This document shows positions 25,611 to 32,729 of a stretch of DNA of 39,573 bases, piece by piece. Origin of the DNA: SZUA-365 sp964635845 (GTDB lineage Bacteria; Bacteroidota; Ignavibacteria; SZUA-365); the NCBI GenBank assembly GCA_964635845.1, contig CAZWNO010000024.1, positions 1-39,573 on the forward strand, given 5' to 3'. The notes beneath the pieces were generated by a model. It was not told the DNA's origin. It worked only from the letters and a program-made list of their open reading frames with translations, and did not search any database. The position numbers were made by a program, and so were the translations under genes. Each line of letters opens with the position of its first letter. The first letter of the stretch is position 1.

Positions 25611-26291
25611 TCAGGCGGCGAGGGTTTCCTGCGCGTCCACCAGCGCGCGCACCTGCGTCCAGCGCACGGGCGGCAGCACATCCGCCGCGATGCGCTCGAT
25701 CGTCTTCAGCATCTGCGGCGGCGCGACAGCGAGACCACGGAGCATCGCAGCGAGTTCCTGCGGCGCGAGCGCAGGAATCGTCCAGCGCATCCACTGGGCA
25801 TTGCGCTCAGGCGACATTCCGCCGATGATGCGGCGCAACACATCCGACAGCTGTTCGTCGGTCGCCAGGCGCTGCGTGGCCGGCAGCATCTCGCGCTCCT
25901 CGTGATTCATGTGCAGCAGATGCTCCGCCACGAAATCGAAATAAACGTGACGCAGCTTCGAGAGCGTAACGACGCGTCCAGCCGGATCCGGAGCGGCTGC
26001 GAACCGATCCCGCGCGTCGATGAGCGCGGCGATCACGACGGCGTGCGAGCGATGCTCTGCATCGAGCGCCGCCGCCAGTCCGGGGGCTTCCGCCATGACG
26101 ATCGGAAATATCAGCGTGTCCTCGTTGCTCGCGTGTTCCCTGAACAGTTCCAGGATGGTGTCGATATCCTCGATGAGCGACGCGCGCTCCTCCGCGTTTT
26201 CCGCGTCCAGGTTCTGCATCTTCATTCCCGCCGTGAAGAGCATGTTGCGCACCGCTTTGTGAATGCCGGTAAACAGATCGACCGATGCCAT
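25611..26291 (-). CDS. Hemerythrin-like (HHE) cation-binding protein
   Basis: 226-residue cytoplasmic protein, all helical, with no signal peptide. Likely di-iron ligands follow the hemerythrin pattern: His11 (GIHKAVR), His53-xxx-Glu57 (REHASNED), His80 or His83 (AEHRSHAV), and His127-xxx-Glu131 (HMNHEE). Such proteins bind oxygen or nitric oxide or support iron and redox sensing. About 80 residues of extra helix after the HHE domain are not explained. A strong AGGAG ribosome site stands before ATG 26291. It shares the terminator at 25534-25560 with the surface cluster. Confidence 0.85.
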   Translation of the reverse strand: MASVDLFTGIHKAVRNMLFTAGMKMQNLDAENAEERASLIEDIDTILELFREHASNEDTLIFPIVMAEAPGLAAALDAEHRSHAVVIAALIDARDRFAAAPDPAGRVVTLSKLRHVYFDFVAEHLLHMNHEEREMLPATQRLATDEQLSDVLRRIIGGMSPERNAQWMRWTIPALAPQELAAMLRGLAVAPPQMLKTIERIAADVLPPVRWTQVRALVDAQETLAA

Positions 26292-26441
26292 GGGGCAGAA
26301 TCTCCTTTAAAAAAAAATGAATCGTTACAGGAACGATCCATCTACGGACTGCCGTCAATAAAAGTTTCGGACGATTATTCTTTTTTTTTCCGCCGGGTAC
26401 GCGGGCTTCCCCCGCGTGCGATGCTGTTCCGGATACGCGGG

Positions 26442-27392
26442 TCAGAAATCCTCGGTGTCGAGTTCGTCCTCCTCGCGATAGCGGAACGCCCACTGCACCG
26501 GACGCGCGTCGAAGAGATCGTAGAGATCGTCGCCGCTGAAGGTGGTCAGCGACGGGCTTCCGGAGAGCGCGCCGGTGACGAGACAGAGCGCAAAATGTCC
26601 ATCGCGCTCCGCGCGCGCGTACTCAAGCTCGGTGAGCATGAATTCCAGCGCGTCGTTGACATTGCCCTTCACCACGACGTGCAGGTGGTCGTCGCCCACG
26701 GTGCACTGCAGGTCGAAGCCTTCCTCCGGATCGTCGACCGCCATCACCGTCCAACCCTTTTCCTCGAACGCGCCGACAACGAAATCCATGGCGACCGCGC
26801 GCACGCGGGCGTTCGTGTCCTCATCCGCGAAGCTGCGCGAGATTGCCGCGAGGTCGGCGTCGTCGATTTCGTCCTCCTCCTCGTCTTCCTCGGCATCCGG
26901 ATGCTGGTCGTGAAACGGCTGCGATAGCACCTGGTCGAGGATCGTCGCCGATGCGGATGTGATCTCGTGAACCCCTTCGAGTGCGCGGGTGTCGACCTCC
27001 TCGTCATCGGCGAATTTCAACGGTTTCGTGCTTCCATCGGGAGTGAGGAAGCGCAGGTCCCCGGCTTCCTCCATCATCAGCTGGCGCGTGAAATACTGCC
27101 CGGTGGCGGAGTCCCCCGCGGAGAGGACGTATTCCGCGGCTTCCTCGACGTCGGGAGCGATGAGTGACACGGCTTCGCTGTACGATGTGAGAATGCGTCC
27201 AACGGTCATCCTGCCGATGAGCATCACCTGTCCGTCATACACGCTGATGATGTACAGGACGTCCTCCGGCTCCACACCGGCGCGCAGGAATCCCTCACCG
27301 GCGGTAAACTCGAGCGGCGCTCCGCTGAATCCCGCGCGATAATGCACGTCGCAGAGTTCGTCGGACCAGAAATGCATGAAGTAGCGTGACAT
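26442..27392 (-). CDS. PUA/EVE-like plus DUF3883-like protein of unknown function
   Basis: 316 residues, cytoplasmic. The N-terminal part (about 5-75) contains FLRAGVEPEDVLYIISVYDGQVMLIGRMTVGRI, reminiscent of PUA/EVE-like modules. An acidic linker (about 161-190) follows. Residues about 195-280 resemble DUF3883, the C-terminal domain of plant NO VEIN proteins: GFDLQC, HVVVKG and FMLTELEYARAERDGHFALCLV line up with the family's GYDI, IEVKG and EWexA blocks. The Glu of IEVK, expected at 240, is Val here, so a PD-(D/E)XK-like nuclease centre would be disabled. Both module types turn up in defence and DNA-repair contexts, but no restriction or defence gene is adjacent. The assignment is from motif similarity only. 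Confidence 0.6.
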   Translation of the reverse strand: MSRYFMHFWSDELCDVHYRAGFSGAPLEFTAGEGFLRAGVEPEDVLYIISVYDGQVMLIGRMTVGRILTSYSEAVSLIAPDVEEAAEYVLSAGDSATGQYFTRQLMMEEAGDLRFLTPDGSTKPLKFADDEEVDTRALEGVHEITSASATILDQVLSQPFHDQHPDAEEDEEEDEIDDADLAAISRSFADEDTNARVRAVAMDFVVGAFEEKGWTVMAVDDPEEGFDLQCTVGDDHLHVVVKGNVNDALEFMLTELEYARAERDGHFALCLVTGALSGSPSLTTFSGDDLYDLFDARPVQWAFRYREEDELDTEDF

Positions 27393-27616
27393 GATGCGAT
27401 TCCCGTTGATTGGCGTGATTCAATATACGAAATCACAGCCCGGATCGCAGGGTGACAGGGTGCGCGTCGCGGGAGCGGCCGGCAGCAGGCGCGCGGACAC
27501 AACTTGACTTTGCCGAAATTTCTGAGTAGCATCACACCAAACGCTCCTGTATCAGATCGTTCACTCCGCCGCGGCCCCTTGCGCGGAAGGCGGCGGCTTT
27601 TCCCACGGAGGATCCC

Positions 27617-28084
27617 ATGCCCGTACAACGACTCAAGGAATTCCTCGACCGGGAGGGCGTCAGGTATGTATCCATACTGCATTCGACGGCCTATACCGCC
27701 CAGGAAGTCGCACAGACAGCGCATATCTCCGGCGATGAGATGGCGAAATGCGTGATGATCAAGGTGGACGGCAAAATGGCGATGGCCGTGCTGCCCGCTT
27801 CGTACCAGGTGGATTTCGGATTGCTGCGCGAGGCAATCGGCGCGGATCACGTCACCCTTGCGCACGAGCGGGAGTTCATCGAACTCTTCCCGCAATGTGA
27901 ACTCGGTGCCATGCCGCCCTTCGGCAACCTGTACGGCATGCCCGTCTATGTTGCCGTGAAGCTGAGTGATGATGAGTCCATCGCCTTCAACGCCGGAACG
28001 CATCGCGAGCTGATCCGTCTTCCCTACGCCGATTTCGTGCGCCTCGTCAAACCGACGGTGCTCCGCTTCTCGGTGCACGAATAG
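27617..28084 (+). CDS. YbaK/ProX-type aminoacyl-tRNA deacylase domain protein
   Basis: 155 residues, a single YbaK-like editing domain that hydrolyses mischarged aminoacyl-tRNAs in trans. Recognisable features: HSTAYTAQEVAQTAHISGDEMAKCVMIKVDG near 22-52 with conserved lysines 44 and 49, the GAMPPFG loop (97-103), and the FNAGTHRELIRL segment (124-135). A CGGAGGATCCC ribosome site precedes ATG 27617. It stands alone; the neighbours on both sides are on the other strand. The substrate (Cys-tRNAPro, Ala-tRNAPro or other) cannot be decided from sequence. Confidence 0.85.
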   Translation: MPVQRLKEFLDREGVRYVSILHSTAYTAQEVAQTAHISGDEMAKCVMIKVDGKMAMAVLPASYQVDFGLLREAIGADHVTLAHEREFIELFPQCELGAMPPFGNLYGMPVYVAVKLSDDESIAFNAGTHRELIRLPYADFVRLVKPTVLRFSVHE

Positions 28085-28105
28085 CACCGCCGTGTCCGGC
28101 GCACG

Positions 28106-30097
28106 TTACATCTTCACGACGAGCATAACGCTGCGTTCGTTGGCGGAGCACGCCGTGACGGTGTAGAGACCCGCGGGGAGACCCCTCATGTCCATGCCGA
28201 TGGAGTGCGTGCCGCCGGGATATGGACGCGCTTCGGCTACCCGGGCGACTTCCTTTCCGAGAAGGTCATGCACACGCAGCGTCAGCGAGGCCGGTGCGGC
28301 GAGTTCGATGCGCAGCATCGCGGCGTCGGAGATCGGCTGCGGCGAGACGCCGAGAATGCGCAATCCACCCGTGACCGGCGCCGGCCGGCGAACCTCGTTC
28401 GGACCTTCATCCAGGAACAGCGAAATCCCGCCCGCGCCGTCGCCAACGATGAGATCGAGGCGTCCGTCCCCATTCACGTCAAATACAATGGGCCTCGACC
28501 GACCCTTTACGTCGATGCCGGCGAAGCTTGACGACACAAGGGTGAAATCGGTCGTGGTGCGTGTCGGCTGTTCACTATGCTCGATCTTTCCCGCGTTCCC
28601 TCCCTGCAGCAGGTCAAGCAGACCGTCGCCGTCAAGATCGACAAAGCAGAGCGTCGGCTGGTAATCGCTGGCCCGCTTCCAGTTCGCGAGCGCGAGCGAG
28701 AACGATGTCGAGCCCGGTGTATCAGCCTGGTACCAGTCGATGACTCCGTCTGCCTGCGCGAGCAGCAGATCGAGACGATCGTTCGCATCGATATCGACGA
28801 AGGAGGGATGCGCAGGGAAACTGAAACTCACATCCGGGAGAAACCGGTCGGTGACGAGGTCGAAGACGAACGGCTCGCCGATGCGCTGGCGGTGATGCTC
28901 GACTCCGCCGTGCAGTCTTGTGACAAAAAAGTCCAGGCGTCCGTCGCTCTCCAGATCGGAGAACGCGAAGTGCTCATGGATTCCCGCGACGATCCCGCTG
29001 AATATGCCGACGTACTCCATTTGCAGCGCGCCGGCCAGCTTCTGCCTGTAGTGATGAATTGGACGGCGCTGGCTTCCAACCTCGATCGGAACTTCAGAGC
29101 GGAGAATATCGAGGCGGCCGTCGCCATCGAGGTCCGCCACGGCGACGGCGTTTCTGATACCGAAATCCCAGGTATTAATCACGTTGTCCGACTGGAGAAT
29201 CCAGCCGTCGAGCGCGTTCTCGGACGGCTGCTCGTAGTGACGCACGAGGCCCTGTTTCGTACCGAGAAAGAGATCGTACAATCCATCGGCATCGATGTCG
29301 GCAAGGGCGGGCACTCCGGATTCCGCGCCGCTGATGCTGTTCCATCTGTCAGTTATCAGGATAAAAGAATCCTTTATCACCGGATCCTGACGGTACAGGT
29401 AGACTCGCTTCTCCTGTCCGCCGCTCAACATTTCGAGCAGTCCGTCGCCGTCGAGATCCCGTATGACGGGAGCGTTGTAGTACTGCGGCTGGGTCGAGTA
29501 TCGAAGGTCCCTGGCTGCCTCGAATTCGAGTCCGTTCCCGGTCTTCTGCACATACCTGTGCGTGATGTTCAGCGCGGTTCCGATCACCAGATCGTTCCGT
29601 CCGTCGCCATCCAGGTCACCGAACCAGAAACGGCCGACCGCGCCGAATGTGATATTCGACAGGGTCTTCGTCATCAGCACGAAATTGCCGTTGCCCGCAT
29701 CCGTTTCCTCGAGCCAGGCCACCCGGCCCGCGTTGACACCCAGCAGCATGTCGCGCTTTCCGTTGTCGTCGAGGTCGACGATCAGAGGAGCGGTCTGCGA
29801 TGCCCAATCCACGACGAGGTAGTCGCGTTCGACGCGGTGGAACGAATTCGATTGCGGCGCGTTCTGCTCCCATCGCCCGATTCCTTGTGACTCGCTGCCG
29901 ATGAGGAGGTCAAGCAGCCCGTTCCCGTCGAGATCCACGATCGCGGGTGCGGCGTAGTTTATTCCACGCGACCAGCCGTAGTCATCGAATTCCTGGAAAT
30001 TCTGTCCCATCATCATGGCGGTGCAAAGTACGGCACCTGCCGCCGCGAAAAGACTGCGCTGCAATGTCAAGCGATTGAATCGGTACCGAACGGTCAT
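28106..30097 (-). CDS. Secreted FG-GAP/VCBS repeat protein with T9SS-type C-terminal domain
   Basis: 663 residues from ATG 30097, chosen because GGAGGAG stands just upstream and a signal peptide follows (LFAAAGAVLCTAMMMGQ). About a dozen FG-GAP/VCBS calcium-binding repeats carry the DLDGNGLLDLLIG signature (VDLDDNGKRDMLLG, GDLDGDGRNDLVIG, VDIDANDRLDLLLAQ, VDLDGDGLLDLLQG, FDVNGDGRLDLIVG), predicting a seven- or eight-bladed propeller. The last 85 residues form a T9SS type A sorting domain: ILGVSPQPISDAAMLRIEL, VHDLLGKEVARV, MDMRGLPAGLYTVTA. Secretion to the surface and cleavage of the tail are expected. Function unknown, perhaps adhesion. Confidence 0.88.
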   Translation of the reverse strand: MTVRYRFNRLTLQRSLFAAAGAVLCTAMMMGQNFQEFDDYGWSRGINYAAPAIVDLDGNGLLDLLIGSESQGIGRWEQNAPQSNSFHRVERDYLVVDWASQTAPLIVDLDDNGKRDMLLGVNAGRVAWLEETDAGNGNFVLMTKTLSNITFGAVGRFWFGDLDGDGRNDLVIGTALNITHRYVQKTGNGLEFEAARDLRYSTQPQYYNAPVIRDLDGDGLLEMLSGGQEKRVYLYRQDPVIKDSFILITDRWNSISGAESGVPALADIDADGLYDLFLGTKQGLVRHYEQPSENALDGWILQSDNVINTWDFGIRNAVAVADLDGDGRLDILRSEVPIEVGSQRRPIHHYRQKLAGALQMEYVGIFSGIVAGIHEHFAFSDLESDGRLDFFVTRLHGGVEHHRQRIGEPFVFDLVTDRFLPDVSFSFPAHPSFVDIDANDRLDLLLAQADGVIDWYQADTPGSTSFSLALANWKRASDYQPTLCFVDLDGDGLLDLLQGGNAGKIEHSEQPTRTTTDFTLVSSSFAGIDVKGRSRPIVFDVNGDGRLDLIVGDGAGGISLFLDEGPNEVRRPAPVTGGLRILGVSPQPISDAAMLRIELAAPASLTLRVHDLLGKEVARVAEARPYPGGTHSIGMDMRGLPAGLYTVTACSANERSVMLVVKM

Positions 30098-30158
30098 AAC
30101 AGGTCTCCTCCATGGTGCTACGGATAAGTGCTGCCGCTCCCCTCCCCTATTCCTGCCG

Positions 30159-30869
30159 CTAGCCGGCACGAAGCAATTCCGCGCGGCGTGCATTGACCAG
30201 CATTCGCCACTGCATCCCGGCAAGACGCCAGATCAGGGTGATGGTGATCCCTGCCGCGAACCAGTATACGACGATCCCGACCAGATGCAGCCAGATCGGA
30301 CTGATTCTGGCGGCGATATGCGGGAGATAGTGGGGTAGCCGTGCGAGCAGATCCATGATCAAAAAAGCGGTGAGCGCTGCGGGCCACCACGCGCGCAGCA
30401 CGAACGGCCGTCGCTCCTCCTGCCAGTGGCCATCGGGATGCGAGCGTACGAGTGCCCTGCTGCACTGCCAGATTTCCCGCATCACAAGGTGCGGCATGAA
30501 GATGTTCGCAAGAGGAACAAGGAATGCGCCGATTGTCCATCCCGGTGAGTAGCGGCGATTGGCGATCACCGGCTGCATGATGTTGCGGTATGCGTGACGC
30601 ATGAAAACGATGAACACAACCGCTGAATAAAAGAGCAACAGCAGGTCCGTCGCGTTCGTGAAGCGCACGCTCCGATCGAGCGTCTCGAGGACCTGGTCGC
30701 CGACAGCCGGCGCCGGCGCCGCGACGATCATGCCGTCATGTTCTGCTGCGACGAAGAACCGCCAGAGGTCGCTTGCGAGGACGAGTGATTTCAACCCGAC
30801 GAGAAGCGACACTCCCACCGTAACCAGTACCGCGTATGGTCGGAGAGGAACGATCGAACGGCTGTACAT
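30159..30869 (-). CDS. DUF4328-type integral membrane protein
   Basis: 236 residues with about five hydrophobic segments: near 10-33, 70-90, 113-130, 160-180 and 200-220. The core FMRHAYRNIMQ, SPGWTIGAFLVPLANIFMPHLVMREIWQCS matches the DUF4328 signature of membrane proteins of unknown function. ATG 30869 with a weak CAGGG upstream is the most likely start. It lies 61 bases upstream of the FG-GAP gene on the same strand. Confidence 0.78.
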   Translation of the reverse strand: MYSRSIVPLRPYAVLVTVGVSLLVGLKSLVLASDLWRFFVAAEHDGMIVAAPAPAVGDQVLETLDRSVRFTNATDLLLLFYSAVVFIVFMRHAYRNIMQPVIANRRYSPGWTIGAFLVPLANIFMPHLVMREIWQCSRALVRSHPDGHWQEERRPFVLRAWWPAALTAFLIMDLLARLPHYLPHIAARISPIWLHLVGIVVYWFAAGITITLIWRLAGMQWRMLVNARRAELLRAG

Positions 30870-31091
30870 ACGACCCTGAAAATGAGATGTTGGCTGTGCA
30901 CAAAGATGCGAAAGAGATGCGAGAATCGGAAATCAATAATTACTGCTCCGTTGAATTCGTTTCCTCGCCAACAGCCTCTCCCTCCGATGAGCTGTCCCGA
31001 CTCGGCGCATGCAACTGATGAGCCGGGCGGACGCGGCGTCTTGAGCAGAATGAATTGTGCCTACACAACGTTCCCAGCAGGTGGGGCATTC

Positions 31092-32501
31092 CTACCGCAG
31101 CACCCTCAACAGGACGTTCCGTCCCGCGCCGCGCAGAATGTAGATCCCCGGATGCAGCTCCGCGGCCGGGAATGAGAGGACATGCGTGCCCGGAGCCAGT
31201 TCGCCGTAGGTCCTGCGATGCACGTGGCGACCGAGCACATCGTACGCATCGATGTGCACCTGCTGTGCGAACGGGATTCCCAGTGTGACCGTCACGTTCC
31301 CACTCCCGGGATTGGGATGCACCGTGAACTCCGAGGCCGCCGGGGCAGGCGGAGTCGCCGCCGCCGCGGATTCGCTGTCCAGCTCGTGCAACCACACGCC
31401 CGTGCCCCGCGTCCCGATGAACAGGCCGCGGCGCGCGGGACGTGACACCGGAACCGTGTCAAGCAGGGCGACGGTCATGCAGGTGATCGCCGCGGGATAC
31501 TGATCCGGCGCCGGCGCGATGCGCCGCCAGCTGGTTCCAAGATCCGTGCTGCGGTAGAGCATGAAATCCGGAGAATCGGATCCGGCATAGATGTGCGCCG
31601 GATTCGACGGATCGCAGGCGAGCGCGATCACCCGTCCGTCCGGCGGCGAGAAGACATCCTCCCATGTCGCACCGCCGTCGACGGTACGGCGGACGAAACC
31701 GTCGATGCTCGCATAGGCAGTATCGGGATGGCCGGGCGAGACGGCGACCGCATACGCCATCGAGAACAGCGCACGCGGGAAGACGAATGCATTCCAGGTC
31801 ATGCCTCCGTCCTTCGAACGGAACACCGCTGCATCCCCTGTGCTCTGATGCGTCGCTCCCGCCGCCCAGGCGTCGACACCGAACCATTTCGGTGTGACGT
31901 CCATCGAAGCGACGAATCCGCGCTCCAGCGCGGGTGTTTCCCAGAACGTGCCTCCGGGAGATCCGCGAAGCGGCGTCGTGTCGGTCCACCCCAGCACCGG
32001 CTGCGGCGGCGTGTGTCCCGTGTAGTACCAGGCGGCGAGCGCGTTCACGACAATCCCGCTGCCCACTCCATTGATACCGCTGTCGGCGCGCGCCCATGCA
32101 CTGTCGGGCGGATCGAACATCGTCACCTCGTGCCGGAGAAGCCGAGGAGCATTCGGATCCAGTACCGCCGGAAGCACGGAAGCGAGCAGATGGAGTCCGT
32201 CACGGGGACCGACACCCCAGTGCTGCACCGTCATCGCCTTGACTGCAAGGGGCGGATCGACGAAGGGACCGATCGGCGACCAGGATTTCCCGTCGTCCCA
32301 TGTCCGACCCTGAAAAACCGTACCGCCTTCCGTCGCGGCGAATATGAGATTCGCCGTCAGTGGGAACCACACCTCGCCCGGATCACCCTGCTCGACGGCG
32401 AGGGAGACGATCATGTCGGACTGCAGGCCGACGGGACGAAGCTGGGAGAAGGCGAGCGAGGAGAGGCTGATGAGGACGAGGAACAGGAGATAAAATTTCA
32501 C
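31092..32501 (-). CDS. Secreted Asp-box propeller protein with T9SS-type C-terminal domain
   Basis: 469 residues starting at GTG 32501, supported by GGAGGT eight bases upstream and the signal peptide FYLLFLVLISLSSLAFSQ. The body has four Asp-box (BNR-like) turns, TWDDGKSW, SKDGGMTW, TVDGGATW and STDLGTSW, as in sialidase-fold and YCF48-like beta-propellers. No sialidase arginine triad is evident, so enzymatic activity is not assumed. The C terminus (about 385-469) is a T9SS type A sorting domain: FTVHPNPGSGNVTVTLGIPF, IDAYDVLGRHVHRR, LHPGIYILR. An ATG-initiated reading from 32651 runs through the intergenic hairpin repeats and is not credible. Confidence 0.87.
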   Translation of the reverse strand: MKFYLLFLVLISLSSLAFSQLRPVGLQSDMIVSLAVEQGDPGEVWFPLTANLIFAATEGGTVFQGRTWDDGKSWSPIGPFVDPPLAVKAMTVQHWGVGPRDGLHLLASVLPAVLDPNAPRLLRHEVTMFDPPDSAWARADSGINGVGSGIVVNALAAWYYTGHTPPQPVLGWTDTTPLRGSPGGTFWETPALERGFVASMDVTPKWFGVDAWAAGATHQSTGDAAVFRSKDGGMTWNAFVFPRALFSMAYAVAVSPGHPDTAYASIDGFVRRTVDGGATWEDVFSPPDGRVIALACDPSNPAHIYAGSDSPDFMLYRSTDLGTSWRRIAPAPDQYPAAITCMTVALLDTVPVSRPARRGLFIGTRGTGVWLHELDSESAAAATPPAPAASEFTVHPNPGSGNVTVTLGIPFAQQVHIDAYDVLGRHVHRRTYGELAPGTHVLSFPAAELHPGIYILRGAGRNVLLRVLR

Positions 32502-32528
32502 GCTACCTCCGGGGATTGGAATGACGTG

Positions 32529-32684
32529 CGGCCGAGCCAACGGCTCGGTCGCGCAACGCAAGGACGCTGGAACGGCTGCGTTGACGTAGGGCCGAGCCAA
32601 CGGCTCGGCCATTGAACATTGGAACATTGGAACATACGAACATTCGATCATCCAGGATGATGTCGGGCGAGATGACGGCTCAGC
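32529..32684. repeat. Hairpin repeats, three copies
   Basis: A 21-base palindromic element with arms GGCCGAGCC and GGCTCGGCC around AAC is seen at 32590-32610 (perfect). It recurs exactly 60 bases earlier at 32530-32550 (one wobble pair), and as a degenerate copy at 32664-32684. The first two share a TGACGT flank. It lies between two minus-strand secreted-protein genes and resembles REP-type elements. Confidence 0.75.
32614..32645. repeat. Four 8-bp tandem repeats
   Basis: GAACATTG, GAACATTG, GAACATAC, GAACATTC in perfect phase, directly after the second hairpin element. A simple repeat that could vary in copy number. Confidence 0.8.
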
Positions 32685-32729
32685 AATGCACCAGATATGT
32701 ACGCGATAGACACGCGGTGGTCGGATGTG

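Noticed and set aside
26292..26441. T-run and GC-rich hairpin considered as a terminator of the PUA/DUF3883-like gene
   Set aside because: On the minus strand the hairpin is followed by A residues, not T, so it is in the wrong orientation for an intrinsic terminator.
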